32,690 nucleotides of DNA, taken from contig NZ_JAELTN010000056.1 of NCBI RefSeq assembly GCF_016428855.1, positions 1 through 32,690 on the forward strand, written 5' to 3'. Positions 7,697-15,947 of the stretch are shown piece after piece (within the stretch, counting starts at the first letter, position 1; every line of letters starts with the position of its first letter). The position numbers and the translations under genes were made by a program. Below the pieces are notes generated by a model. The model made no database searches and was not told the DNA's origin. It was given only the letters and a program-made list of their open reading frames with translations. Source of the stretch: Pedobacter sp. ASV28 (lineage in GTDB: Bacteria > Bacteroidota > Bacteroidia > Sphingobacteriales > Sphingobacteriaceae).

Positions 7697-8512
7697 TTAC
7701 ACTCCACTAAAAATGGAGAAACCTCCATCTACACAGATCATGGCCCCTGTTACAAATTGTGATGCATCACTTAATAACCAAACCAATGCCCCCTTTAGTT
7801 CGTCAGGGTCTCCAAAACGCTTAAATGGAGTTTGTTTAATTACCGACTGCCCGCGAGGTGTAAAGCCTCCATCTGGCGTGGTCAACAAATTTCTATTTTG
7901 CTCGGTCAGGAAAAAACCTGGCGCCAGTGCATTCATACGAATTTTATCACCATAACGATTGGCCAATTCTACGGCAAACCATTGGGTATAACAATCTACC
8001 GCGGCTTTGCCCATATTGTAGCCCAATACTTTGGTAACCGCTTTTTTAGAATTCATGGAAGATATATTGACTATACTTCCTTTCCCTGTTTCGGCAATGG
8101 CCTGGCCAAATACCTGAGTGGGTATTAAAGTACCCCAAAGGTTAATGTCCAAAACCTTCTTCATTCCATCCATTTTCATTCCGAAAATGCTGTCTTCTGG
8201 CTGCAATACGCCATCGGGCATATTACCTCCTGCTGCATTGACCAAACCATCAATTTTACCAAAGGCTTTCAACACTTTTTCCCTAGCTGCGATCAACTGT
8301 TCCTCATCCATGGCATCGGCTATTAAGGCAATTGCTTTACCACCATTTTTGTTGATGGCATCTGCTCTCTCGTTAGCTATTTTTTCGTTCCTGCCCAAAA
8401 TACCAACTGCTCCACCTGCTTCTACAATGGCGTTAACAAATGAATTTCCTAAAATTCCCGTACCGCCGGTTACCACGATAACCTTATCTTTTAAAGAAAA
8501 TGACTGTTCCAT
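7697..8512 (-). CDS. SDR-family uronate/KDG dehydrogenase (KduD-like or SDR-type mannonate oxidoreductase)
   Basis: This 271-aa classical short-chain dehydrogenase has the cofactor motif TGGTGILG (15-22), NAAGG (92-96), catalytic Ser151/152, Tyr165 and Lys169 (YNMGK), and a C-terminal FVTGAMICVDGGFS. Its ATG follows the kduI stop with no gap (TAAATG), so the two are probably co-translated. That pairing suggests it acts as KduD, reducing 2,5-diketo-3-deoxygluconate to KDG. The sequence also resembles the SDR-type D-mannonate/fructuronate oxidoreductases of Firmicutes and Bacteroidota, and it is somewhat longer than KduD (about 253 aa). No uxuA is present, which favours the KduD role here. Confidence 0.8.
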   Translation of the reverse strand: MEQSFSLKDKVIVVTGGTGILGNSFVNAIVEAGGAVGILGRNEKIANERADAINKNGGKAIALIADAMDEEQLIAAREKVLKAFGKIDGLVNAAGGNMPDGVLQPEDSIFGMKMDGMKKVLDINLWGTLIPTQVFGQAIAETGKGSIVNISSMNSKKAVTKVLGYNMGKAAVDCYTQWFAVELANRYGDKIRMNALAPGFFLTEQNRNLLTTPDGGFTPRGQSVIKQTPFKRFGDPDELKGALVWLLSDASQFVTGAMICVDGGFSIFSGV

Positions 8513-9343
8513 TTATTTAAGTTCTCCTACTGAAAAAGTGTCCATATCTGCATAATCTAAATTCTCTCCGGCCATACCCCAAATGAAACTGTAATTTTTA
8601 GTGCCTGCCCCAGAGTGGATGCTCCATGATGGTGATAAAACTGCTTCGTGATTAGCGACCACGATGTGGCGAGTTTGTTGGGGCTCGCCCATAAAATGGA
8701 TAACCCTTTGGTCTTGCTCTACGTCAAAATAGAAGTAAACCTCCATTCTTCTATCGTGCGTATGTGGTGGAATAGTATTCCATATAGAACCTGTTGATAA
8801 AGACGTTAAGCCCATTACCAATTGGCAACTTTGAATACCGTCTTTATGGATATAACGGGAAATTCGACGTTCATTGGCGGTTTCCAGCGCGCCCAAATCT
8901 GCAGAAAAAACATCTGCATGGCTTGCAAAAGTGGTAGGGTAAGCAGTATGAGCTGGAGCCGAAAGTGCATAGAATACCGCCGGATTGCTGGCGTCTTTAC
9001 TACTGAACTTTACTTCCTTTACCCCTTTTCCAAGATATAAACAATCTCTTTTGGCCAAGTCATAACTGGTTCCATCGGCAATAATAACGCCTTCACCACC
9101 CACATTAATTACGCCCAACTCTCTTCTTTCCAAAAAATATTCGGCACGTAAAATATCGTAATTACCTAGGTCTACCACAGTATTTACTGGCGTGATTAGT
9201 CCGGTAATCATTCTATCGTAGTGTGAATAAACGAAATTTGCTTTGTCTGTTGCCTTCAAGTCGTCTAACAAAAATCTTTCTCTGATTTTGTCAGTATCAT
9301 AGCTCTTAAAATCTTCTGAATGTACTGCTTGTATAATTTTCAT
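8513..9343 (-). CDS. kduI: 4-deoxy-L-threo-5-hexosulose-uronate ketol-isomerase
   Basis: The 276-aa bicupin converts 4-deoxy-L-threo-5-hexosulose uronate, derived from the unsaturated galacturonate made by pectate lyases and GH105, to 2,5-diketo-3-deoxygluconate. Zinc ligands are all visible: His194 and His196 (PPHTHDRRM), Glu201 and His243 (SWSIHSG), each offset by two from E. coli KduI. Length is essentially that of the E. coli enzyme. It sits between uxaA (51 bp upstream) and the SDR gene (0 bp downstream), joining the unsaturated branch to the galacturonate branch in one transcript. Confidence 0.96.
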   Translation of the reverse strand: MKIIQAVHSEDFKSYDTDKIRERFLLDDLKATDKANFVYSHYDRMITGLITPVNTVVDLGNYDILRAEYFLERRELGVINVGGEGVIIADGTSYDLAKRDCLYLGKGVKEVKFSSKDASNPAVFYALSAPAHTAYPTTFASHADVFSADLGALETANERRISRYIHKDGIQSCQLVMGLTSLSTGSIWNTIPPHTHDRRMEVYFYFDVEQDQRVIHFMGEPQQTRHIVVANHEAVLSPSWSIHSGAGTKNYSFIWGMAGENLDYADMDTFSVGELK

Positions 9344-9394
9344 ATTTTTAAATTTGGAGTTTGGCGTCGAGCCCTTCCGCTCTTCGCTTTTCGC

Positions 9395-11038
9395 CTATAA
9401 AGATACCCCTCTTTTCCAAGGAATGAAATCATCTTGGTTTAATAATACCGCTTTGGGGATCACTTCGCCACTGGCAGCTTTGATACAATACTCCAAGATA
9501 TCTTCTCCCATTTCCTCAATAGTCTTTTCTCCTTCTATCACAGGTCCGGTATTGATATCGATAATATCTCCCATTCGTTTGGCCAGCGCATTATTTGTTG
9601 CGACCTTAATTACCGGACAAACAGGATTTCCGGTTGGCGTGCCCAGCCCCGTGGTAAATAAGATCAAAGTGGCCCCACTTGCAGCTTTCCCTGTAGTTGC
9701 CTCTACATCATTACCTGGCGTACATACCAGGTTTAGGCCATGTTTTGTGGCTGGTTCGGTATAATCGAGTACATCTTCTATGGGAGAGGTCCCCCCCTTT
9801 TTTGCAGCACCATTGCTTTTTATGGCATCGGTGATCAAACCATCCTTAATATTACCAGGAGAAGGGTTCATATGAAAGCCAGATCCTGCATTTTCTGCAG
9901 CCTGACTATAGGCCGACATCAGTTTTATAAACTTTTTAGCAGCTGCTTCATCCTTTGTACGGTCTATCATATTTTGTTCTGCCCCACATAGCTCTGGAAA
10001 TTCCGCCAGTAATACGGTTCCTCCCAAGGCCACCAGCAAATCGGAGCAATAACCAACTGCCGGATTAGCAGATATTCCACTAAACCCATCGCTTCCCCCA
10101 CATTTCACCCCTAAATTAAGCTTGCTCAGTGGTGCTGGCGAACGTTCCATCTTGTTGGCTTCTACCAAACCTTCAAAAGTCTTTTTAATGGCCAGGGCGA
10201 TCATGTTTTCTTCGCTCTGCGATTGTTGCTGCTCAAAAATAAACAGCGGCTTATCGAAGCTTGGGTTCCTCTCTTTTAGGTCTGCCTTAAAATCATCTAC
10301 CTGCAAATTTTGGCAACCCAAACTTAATACAGTCACTCCTGCTACGTTAGGGTGATCGGCATAGGCTGCCAACAATTTACTCAATACAGCGGCATCTTGT
10401 CTTATTCCTCCACATCCGCCCTGATGGTTTAGAAATTTTATCCCATCAATATTTTTGAACAGTCTATTGCTCCCTGCAGTTTCGAAAGCTAGAGGGGCAT
10501 CAATAGCAGAAATATCTGTTCCATTTTTATAGGCTTCTACCAAATGATGGGTGTAAGTTTTATATTTTGCGGTTACCGCATAGCCCAATTCATTATGCAA
10601 GGCTTCTCTAATTACATCTAAATTCCTGTTTTCGCAAAAAACGGTAGGAATAAACAACCAATAATTAGCCGTACCTACTTTTCCGTCGGAGCGATGGTAA
10701 CCGTTAAACGTCCTACCCTCAAATTTAGACACATCGGGTGCATGCCATTCGTAATGATACGGACGATAGGCATAAGGTGCGGCTGCATGTTTAAGGTTAT
10801 CTGTAGTCATTCTCGCTCCAGATTTCACTGGAAATTGGATTTTACCTACCAATGTTCCATACATATAAACTTCTTCCCCTGCCTGCATGTCTGCAGTATA
10901 AAATTTATGCTTAGCTGGTACATCATCAACCAATACATAACTCTGACCTTTATAATTTACGGTTTGCCCCGCTTTAAGATCAGTTAACGCCACTAATACA
11001 TTATCTTTTGGATGTACTTTTAAAACTTGTTGCTTCAT
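9395..11038 (-). CDS. uxaA: Altronate dehydratase, full-length UxaA
   Basis: This 547-aa protein has an N-terminal SAF-like domain (about residues 1-85) and the large C-terminal dehydratase domain, the fused architecture of UxaA. Signatures are DGKVGTANYW, HQGGCGG, LGCQNLQ, GVKCGGSDGFSG, LCGAEQ and TTGLGTPTGNPVCPV. Family members need Fe(II), and the Cys and His residues in these motifs are the likely ligands. It dehydrates D-altronate to KDG. The ATG overlaps the uxaB stop by one base (TAATG), so translation is coupled to uxaB. It is about 50 aa longer than the E. coli enzyme without an obvious extra domain. Confidence 0.95.
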   Translation of the reverse strand: MKQQVLKVHPKDNVLVALTDLKAGQTVNYKGQSYVLVDDVPAKHKFYTADMQAGEEVYMYGTLVGKIQFPVKSGARMTTDNLKHAAAPYAYRPYHYEWHAPDVSKFEGRTFNGYHRSDGKVGTANYWLFIPTVFCENRNLDVIREALHNELGYAVTAKYKTYTHHLVEAYKNGTDISAIDAPLAFETAGSNRLFKNIDGIKFLNHQGGCGGIRQDAAVLSKLLAAYADHPNVAGVTVLSLGCQNLQVDDFKADLKERNPSFDKPLFIFEQQQSQSEENMIALAIKKTFEGLVEANKMERSPAPLSKLNLGVKCGGSDGFSGISANPAVGYCSDLLVALGGTVLLAEFPELCGAEQNMIDRTKDEAAAKKFIKLMSAYSQAAENAGSGFHMNPSPGNIKDGLITDAIKSNGAAKKGGTSPIEDVLDYTEPATKHGLNLVCTPGNDVEATTGKAASGATLILFTTGLGTPTGNPVCPVIKVATNNALAKRMGDIIDINTGPVIEGEKTIEEMGEDILEYCIKAASGEVIPKAVLLNQDDFIPWKRGVSL

Positions 11039-12552
11039 TATATTGCCTTAAGCTGAGCGGACATTAATTTAGATAATACTTTTTCCATTCCCTGATGAAT
11101 GATTTCAAGATATTGTGCTTTAACCGCGGGAATAAATCCATCTAAAATGGATAGGTCTGCCCCCCAAAATTCTTGATCTGCCAATATTGTTTCCACAAAA
11201 TCATTTTTATGGGACTGATATTGTTGAAATAAATAAGGTGCAGAGTCATCATTTACACGATAACTCGCACCATTATCCAAACCAAAATATAACTCTTTTT
11301 CTATCTTTTCTATTCTAGAGAAAGCAAAATATGCTGCAAATCCCAAAACGATATGTGTTGGCACCTGATTATAAATCTTATCATAATTCAACAGTACAGG
11401 TAAAATTCTGATCTTCATTTTCATACTGTACTGAAAAGCGATACTTGTCCATAAATGCTCTATTGATGGATTGGCAAAACGGTCTTTTACCGAATTAGCA
11501 AAAGTATCGGCTTGTTCTTTTGTTACTTTATAGGGAATTGACGGACCTATTTCATGAGTCATTAAAGCTTCTATATAGTCGCTCATCAATTCGTTTTTCA
11601 TGGCATTTTTAACGGTATCTATACCCAACAGAAATGCAATTCCCGAACTTAATGTATGTGTTCCATTTAACAAACGAACTTTAAGTTCCCTGTATATCTC
11701 AATATCTTCGGCCACGATCACTCCCTCGTCAACTTTGGCAAAGGATAATTTATCTGCAACCTGTTGATTTCCTTCTATGGCCCATAAACGATAAGGTTCT
11801 GTCATTGCCAGTAGGTGATCTGTATAACCCAGTTCTTGCTGCAATGCCAAAAGTGTAGCTTCATCTGGTTTCCCTGGGACTATCCTATCTACCAAAGAAT
11901 TACAAAAATAATTATCATTAACTAACCATGATACAAAGTTGGCTTCCAATTTATTATAATGAGCCAGTTTAAGCACAATCTCTCCCAGTTTTATGCCATT
12001 ATCAGGAATCAGTTCAGTGGCTACAATGACCAAACCGCTTGCAGCACTTCCATTAAAGGTTTTAAAACGCTCATATAAAACAGCTAGCAGTTTTCCAGGA
12101 AATGATGATGGCGGATTATCTTGAATACTTTCTTCTACGTATTGAATACCTACCTCTGTAGTATTGGAAACGACCAATGTTAAATCAGCCGATTTGGCAA
12201 TATCAAGAATAGCCTGCCAATCTTGATCTGCTGCAATTACCCTACTAATGGCAGATGAAATAATATTTTCTGAAACAGGTTTGCCTTTTTCTATGCCACG
12301 AACGCAAAGCGTATATAGAGAGTCCTGATGATCAAATGTTGAAGTATCGCCTCCTGTTGATTTCACTACAGCCACACGGCCATTGAATATATTTTCCCTG
12401 TTTGCTTTATCAATAAAATAGTCTGGAAGACCGCGTAATAAAACACCTGTCCCAAATTGTAAAACTTTCTCTGGAAGTTCAAAAATAGCTGGTTGGGGTA
12501 CTACCACATGATCTGTAGAAACAAGCTTTAGATTCTCCTTTGATAAAATCAT
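11038..12552 (-). CDS. uxaB: Tagaturonate reductase (altronate oxidoreductase)
   Basis: This 504-aa member of the mannitol dehydrogenase-type long-chain polyol dehydrogenases reduces D-tagaturonate to D-altronate with NADH. The N-terminal Rossmann part shows LQFGTGVLLRGLPDYF and VVKSTGG, then LVVSNTTEVGI. The C-terminal helical domain has the catalytic segment KVRLLNGTHTLSSG, matching the family K-x-x-x-x-N-x-x-H pattern. It is the first gene of the leftward operon. The 204 bp upstream hold two dyads and a 12-mer also found upstream of the GH28 operon, so this spacer is the likely promoter and control region. Confidence 0.93.
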   Translation of the reverse strand: MILSKENLKLVSTDHVVVPQPAIFELPEKVLQFGTGVLLRGLPDYFIDKANRENIFNGRVAVVKSTGGDTSTFDHQDSLYTLCVRGIEKGKPVSENIISSAISRVIAADQDWQAILDIAKSADLTLVVSNTTEVGIQYVEESIQDNPPSSFPGKLLAVLYERFKTFNGSAASGLVIVATELIPDNGIKLGEIVLKLAHYNKLEANFVSWLVNDNYFCNSLVDRIVPGKPDEATLLALQQELGYTDHLLAMTEPYRLWAIEGNQQVADKLSFAKVDEGVIVAEDIEIYRELKVRLLNGTHTLSSGIAFLLGIDTVKNAMKNELMSDYIEALMTHEIGPSIPYKVTKEQADTFANSVKDRFANPSIEHLWTSIAFQYSMKMKIRILPVLLNYDKIYNQVPTHIVLGFAAYFAFSRIEKIEKELYFGLDNGASYRVNDDSAPYLFQQYQSHKNDFVETILADQEFWGADLSILDGFIPAVKAQYLEIIHQGMEKVLSKLMSAQLKAI

Positions 12553-12669
12553 TTTTCTATACTGCTTTTCAAGTTATTATTCGTTAATAAAAGAGACTAA
12601 AAGCATCATTATTAACATTTGGTCGAAACAATTCTACATAATTTCTATTAGTTAAAACCTTATTTCAAT

Positions 12670-12700
12670 GCAAATATTTGCGCAATCGTTCCCGAGAACG
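12670..12700. promoter_or_regulatory. Candidate operator region of the galacturonate operon
   Basis: Two adjacent dyads lie 118-148 bp upstream of the uxaB ATG. The first is GCAAATATTTGC (12670-12681), a perfect 12-bp palindrome. The second is CGTTCCCGAGAACG (12687-12700), a 14-bp palindrome with one mismatched pair and a central C|G, the layout typical of LacI-family operators. Between and overlapping them is GCAATCGTTCCC (12682-12693), which matches 11 of 12 bases of a site upstream of the GH28 operon (19735-19746). No regulator gene is in the window, so its binding protein is unknown. Confidence 0.5.
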
Positions 12701-12756
12701 TAGGGAAATTTTATAGATGATCATAAAAGAATAAAATCATTCCTATCTTACCGCTG

Positions 12757-14739
12757 TTAAGGGTAAAAATGGATCTTTTCACTTCCTATCCAATTCACCA
12801 GATCGGGAATATCAAGCTGTTCCAACAGGTGATAAGCCACTATGCCATACCTATCTTTAGCTAAAGGTTGATCTATTACTTGCCGGTAAGAATAAATACA
12901 CTGATAAAGATTAAGCTGTGCAATGGATGGGCTTAAACATACCGCATTTAACGCCGGTAAGCCTACCAAACCTATCGCGTTGATTTCTATACTTCGATCT
13001 TTTAGTTGAGGATCTACCTTAATAAAATCTAATAGCGTTAAAATATCCGATGTACGTTGCCCTAAGAGTGGTCTTCCGATATGTAGCGCCAACATCGCAT
13101 TGCGATAATCTTTACTGAAATATTTTGGATCGTTCAACTCTGTTTTATCTGCTGTTTCCCCTATTCCCCTAATATCAGTCAAAACCAAGGCGACCTCTTG
13201 TTGTTCTACATATTGTTTTATAAGTTGGATGCTATCTGCCAATTTGTTCTTCCCTATATCGCTTAACCAGATCACTACTTTCTTTATCGGCTTTAAAGGA
13301 TAATAAACCAGTAAAGGCAGGGGCATCTCATTTTCCTTTCTAACAATAATTTTGTGAAAGGTAATTTCCTTGTTTTGTACAATTCCAACTTCTTCTGTTG
13401 TTATGCCATGTTCCGAAACCTCTATATTTAGCATTTTTAACAAAGCCTCTTGTCGCTGTTTCGATGATAACTGGGCAAACTTGGCCCTACTTTCTGCTTT
13501 TTTCTCAAACCTTTGGATATTTCTTTTGTCTATGGTCAATTCACGTACAAAGCTCAGGTTCACTTTTTGTTTTGGGCTGGCAAAAAGTTCTTGATCAGAT
13601 AGTGTATGAAGTTCTGGTTCTACAATAGGCCTATCGTCTCGGTAGAACCATTTTCTAAACCATTGTACCGCCCTTTCTCTTTTAGGTTTGGATATGCCAT
13701 GCCCATCGTCAAAAGTAAACAGCGAAATTTTAGAGGTGTCGCCTAAACTGGTGTAAACCTGCTTTAGGTCTTCGAATGACCTTAGCGTACCGTTATAATC
13801 AATAAAGTCATAACGTCCCGCTAAAACCAAAATGGGTTTAGGAGCAGCGGCAATAAGATAGTCGCTCATTTCCAACAGCGCACTTCCTTCATTAGGAATT
13901 TGTGCACAACCATCGGCTGCTCCCGTTGTAGAAAGAGTATGTTCTCTACTGGCCAAATAGCTACAGGGTACAATGACCTTAACGCGATCATCAAGAGCAG
14001 CAAAATAAATGGCCTGCATTGCGCCACCACTATTTCCTATGCAACCAATACTATTGGCATCTACTTCTTTTCTGGTAAGTAAGTAATCTAAGCCACATTG
14101 GTTATCAAATAATTCATAGGCCGCTATAGAAGTTCCCAAAAGATTAGATGAAAGATTAAGCAAAGTATGTTCTGTGGTAGAACCCCTCGTTAACGATTTG
14201 CCTGTTACATCGGTTAGCTGAACTCTTTCGCTTTGGGAAATTGGATCGATCACAAAAACTACGAAACCATTTTTAGCAAGTAATATGGCTATTTTCTGAT
14301 AGCTCTCGGTGGCTTTTGCCAAATCTTCATGTCCACAAAACAACAGCACCGATGGGAATTTACCCTTTCCTTCGGGAATATATAAGTTGGCCGTTACATG
14401 ATGATTTTCAAAACTTTGGTAAACTACTTTTTCAATACGATAACCTTCTTGCTTTACCGATCCTGTAATTTGAGCATTTAAAGGTGATTTTTCTGGAAAA
14501 TTCCCCAGCACCTCTCTTGCTCTTTCTTTGACTGAATTAATGTAAGCTAAAGTTTGTGCTTTTCCAGTTAATGCTTGTTCGAAGTTTTTTGCCCGTAATT
14601 GGTATTGCTGATGCATCTGCTGCACCAAATAGGTATTTAAACTAACGTCAGCTTTCCAATCAAAGACATTATATTGCTTTTGGGCATAGGCGCTAAAATT
14701 GAATAGCAAGAACAGAAAAACACTACTTTGTTTAAACAT
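12757..14739 (-). CDS. Exported two-domain alpha/beta hydrolase, probable pectin esterase
   Basis: This 660-aa protein begins with a Sec signal peptide (MFKQSSVFLFLLFNFSAYA) and acts in the periplasm or outside. Domain 1 (about 90-370) is an acetylxylan-esterase/dienelactone-hydrolase-like fold with nucleophile Ser237 in GNSGG, an acid at Asp311 or Asp314 (AGRYDFID), and His347 in DDGHG. Domain 2 (about 455-655) repeats the fold, but its elbow reads GLVG, with Val592 where Ser is needed, so it is probably non-catalytic. The position downstream of GH28, GH105 and PL10 suggests removal of methyl or acetyl groups from pectin. Bacteroidota proteins of this size include CE19-type pectin esterases, but I cannot confirm the family from sequence alone. 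Confidence 0.72.
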   Translation of the reverse strand: MFKQSSVFLFLLFNFSAYAQKQYNVFDWKADVSLNTYLVQQMHQQYQLRAKNFEQALTGKAQTLAYINSVKERAREVLGNFPEKSPLNAQITGSVKQEGYRIEKVVYQSFENHHVTANLYIPEGKGKFPSVLLFCGHEDLAKATESYQKIAILLAKNGFVVFVIDPISQSERVQLTDVTGKSLTRGSTTEHTLLNLSSNLLGTSIAAYELFDNQCGLDYLLTRKEVDANSIGCIGNSGGAMQAIYFAALDDRVKVIVPCSYLASREHTLSTTGAADGCAQIPNEGSALLEMSDYLIAAAPKPILVLAGRYDFIDYNGTLRSFEDLKQVYTSLGDTSKISLFTFDDGHGISKPKRERAVQWFRKWFYRDDRPIVEPELHTLSDQELFASPKQKVNLSFVRELTIDKRNIQRFEKKAESRAKFAQLSSKQRQEALLKMLNIEVSEHGITTEEVGIVQNKEITFHKIIVRKENEMPLPLLVYYPLKPIKKVVIWLSDIGKNKLADSIQLIKQYVEQQEVALVLTDIRGIGETADKTELNDPKYFSKDYRNAMLALHIGRPLLGQRTSDILTLLDFIKVDPQLKDRSIEINAIGLVGLPALNAVCLSPSIAQLNLYQCIYSYRQVIDQPLAKDRYGIVAYHLLEQLDIPDLVNWIGSEKIHFYP

Positions 14740-14824
14740 AGGACTAACAGATTCCTCCTACCTTTTGTGACAGTTTTTTTTTGCGTTTCACTAAAATTGT
14801 ATCCTTTGGGGAGATTTAAAAAGG

Positions 14825-15862
14825 CTAACCCCCATTGGCTTTTAACCATTTCGGATATTCTTTATCTAATAGGTTTTGTGCAAATGTACCATACCAGGCA
14901 TAGCCATTCCTTCGCTCAAAACTAATATCGGCCACATTGCTCTTAATACTATTGTCCCTATCTCCAAAAATAGGCTGATTGGTTTTCAGATCATAAAAAC
15001 GTGCCCAGCTTATGGCATCAGCATCAGCTACAAGGCCTTTATCGCCATTTGCTAATTTACTGAATTTATAACCCACAATCTTAGTGCTTTCAAACCAATT
15101 TACGGCATTTGTAATGGCCTCTTTTATTTGTACCGATGGATTTTTAATCTTCATTAAAAAACGAACAATACCTACCGACTCGCCAGTACTTAACGATGCC
15201 GGTTCAAATGCTCTTGCCTTGGCAGGTTTTAATGTATTTTCGTCATATTGGGCTGCCCAAATGGTAGGTTTTTCGTTTTGATAAACCTGTGTTTTCAATA
15301 TACATTCAAGGCCTTTTTTTACCGCCTCGTCAGCTTTCTTTTGGTACTTTACATTAACCGCCTCAAAGCCATTGGTTTGGTATACGATGTTCAGCATTAC
15401 GGTCAATGCATTGACCATGGCATCGTCATTATAAGTAACCTCTGCCCGGTAGCTACTTTTATCGGGATAATACTGCGGCCAGCCGCCATTGGCATATTGC
15501 GCCCTTAACAAATAATCAATCCCTTTTTCTGCAGCCTGTAAATAGGCCTGCTTACCTGTATTTTTATAGGCCAGTACCAAAGCATTAATTTCCCTTGTTG
15601 TAGCTTTATTATCTATGGTAGCATGAAGCTCCGTTGTAGACCTGATTTTTTCCAATAGATCGGCCGTAAGCGGGTATTCGTACTTTACCACACTCTTATC
15701 TTGCAATTGCTTTGGCCAACCTCCATTGCCTAGCTGATAGACCAACATCTTATCGGCAATACTATCTGTTTTCACTTCCGTCTTATTCACATTTTGGGCA
15801 GTTGCACAACTGCTTAAACCGATACCAGCTATGGCTACTAATAAGCTTAAAACATGTTTCAT
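14825..15862 (-). CDS. PL10-family pectate lyase
   Basis: This 345-aa enzyme resembles the catalytic module of PL10 pectate lyases, which cut polygalacturonate by beta-elimination and need Ca2+. Conserved blocks are NGGWPKQ (about 46), NGGWPQYYP (125-133), TYNDDAM (143-149), IWAAQYD (201-207), SWARFYD with Arg288, and FGDRD (299-303). The leader ends in the lipobox LSSC (Cys19), so it is probably a lipoprotein. No acidic surface-export signal follows, so periplasmic display is as likely as surface display. It lacks the extra N-terminal modules of some PL10 enzymes. It sits 85 bp from both GH105 and the esterase gene. Confidence 0.9.
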   Translation of the reverse strand: MKHVLSLLVAIAGIGLSSCATAQNVNKTEVKTDSIADKMLVYQLGNGGWPKQLQDKSVVKYEYPLTADLLEKIRSTTELHATIDNKATTREINALVLAYKNTGKQAYLQAAEKGIDYLLRAQYANGGWPQYYPDKSSYRAEVTYNDDAMVNALTVMLNIVYQTNGFEAVNVKYQKKADEAVKKGLECILKTQVYQNEKPTIWAAQYDENTLKPAKARAFEPASLSTGESVGIVRFLMKIKNPSVQIKEAITNAVNWFESTKIVGYKFSKLANGDKGLVADADAISWARFYDLKTNQPIFGDRDNSIKSNVADISFERRNGYAWYGTFAQNLLDKEYPKWLKANGG

Positions 15863-15947
15863 TTCTATTTATTTAAATACAAAGTACTACTTGCTGATTT
15901 TGGGGTATATCCTATCATCAGAACATCAAGAATGACCAATTAAAATA

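Noticed and set aside
7951..7965. AACGATTGGCC inside the SDR gene, similar to the shared 12-mer
   Set aside because: It is within coding sequence, differs in the key bases and is expected by chance.
8118..8555. Long plus-strand frames opposite the SDR and other catabolic genes
   Set aside because: They are antisense shadows of well-supported genes, with no family resemblance.
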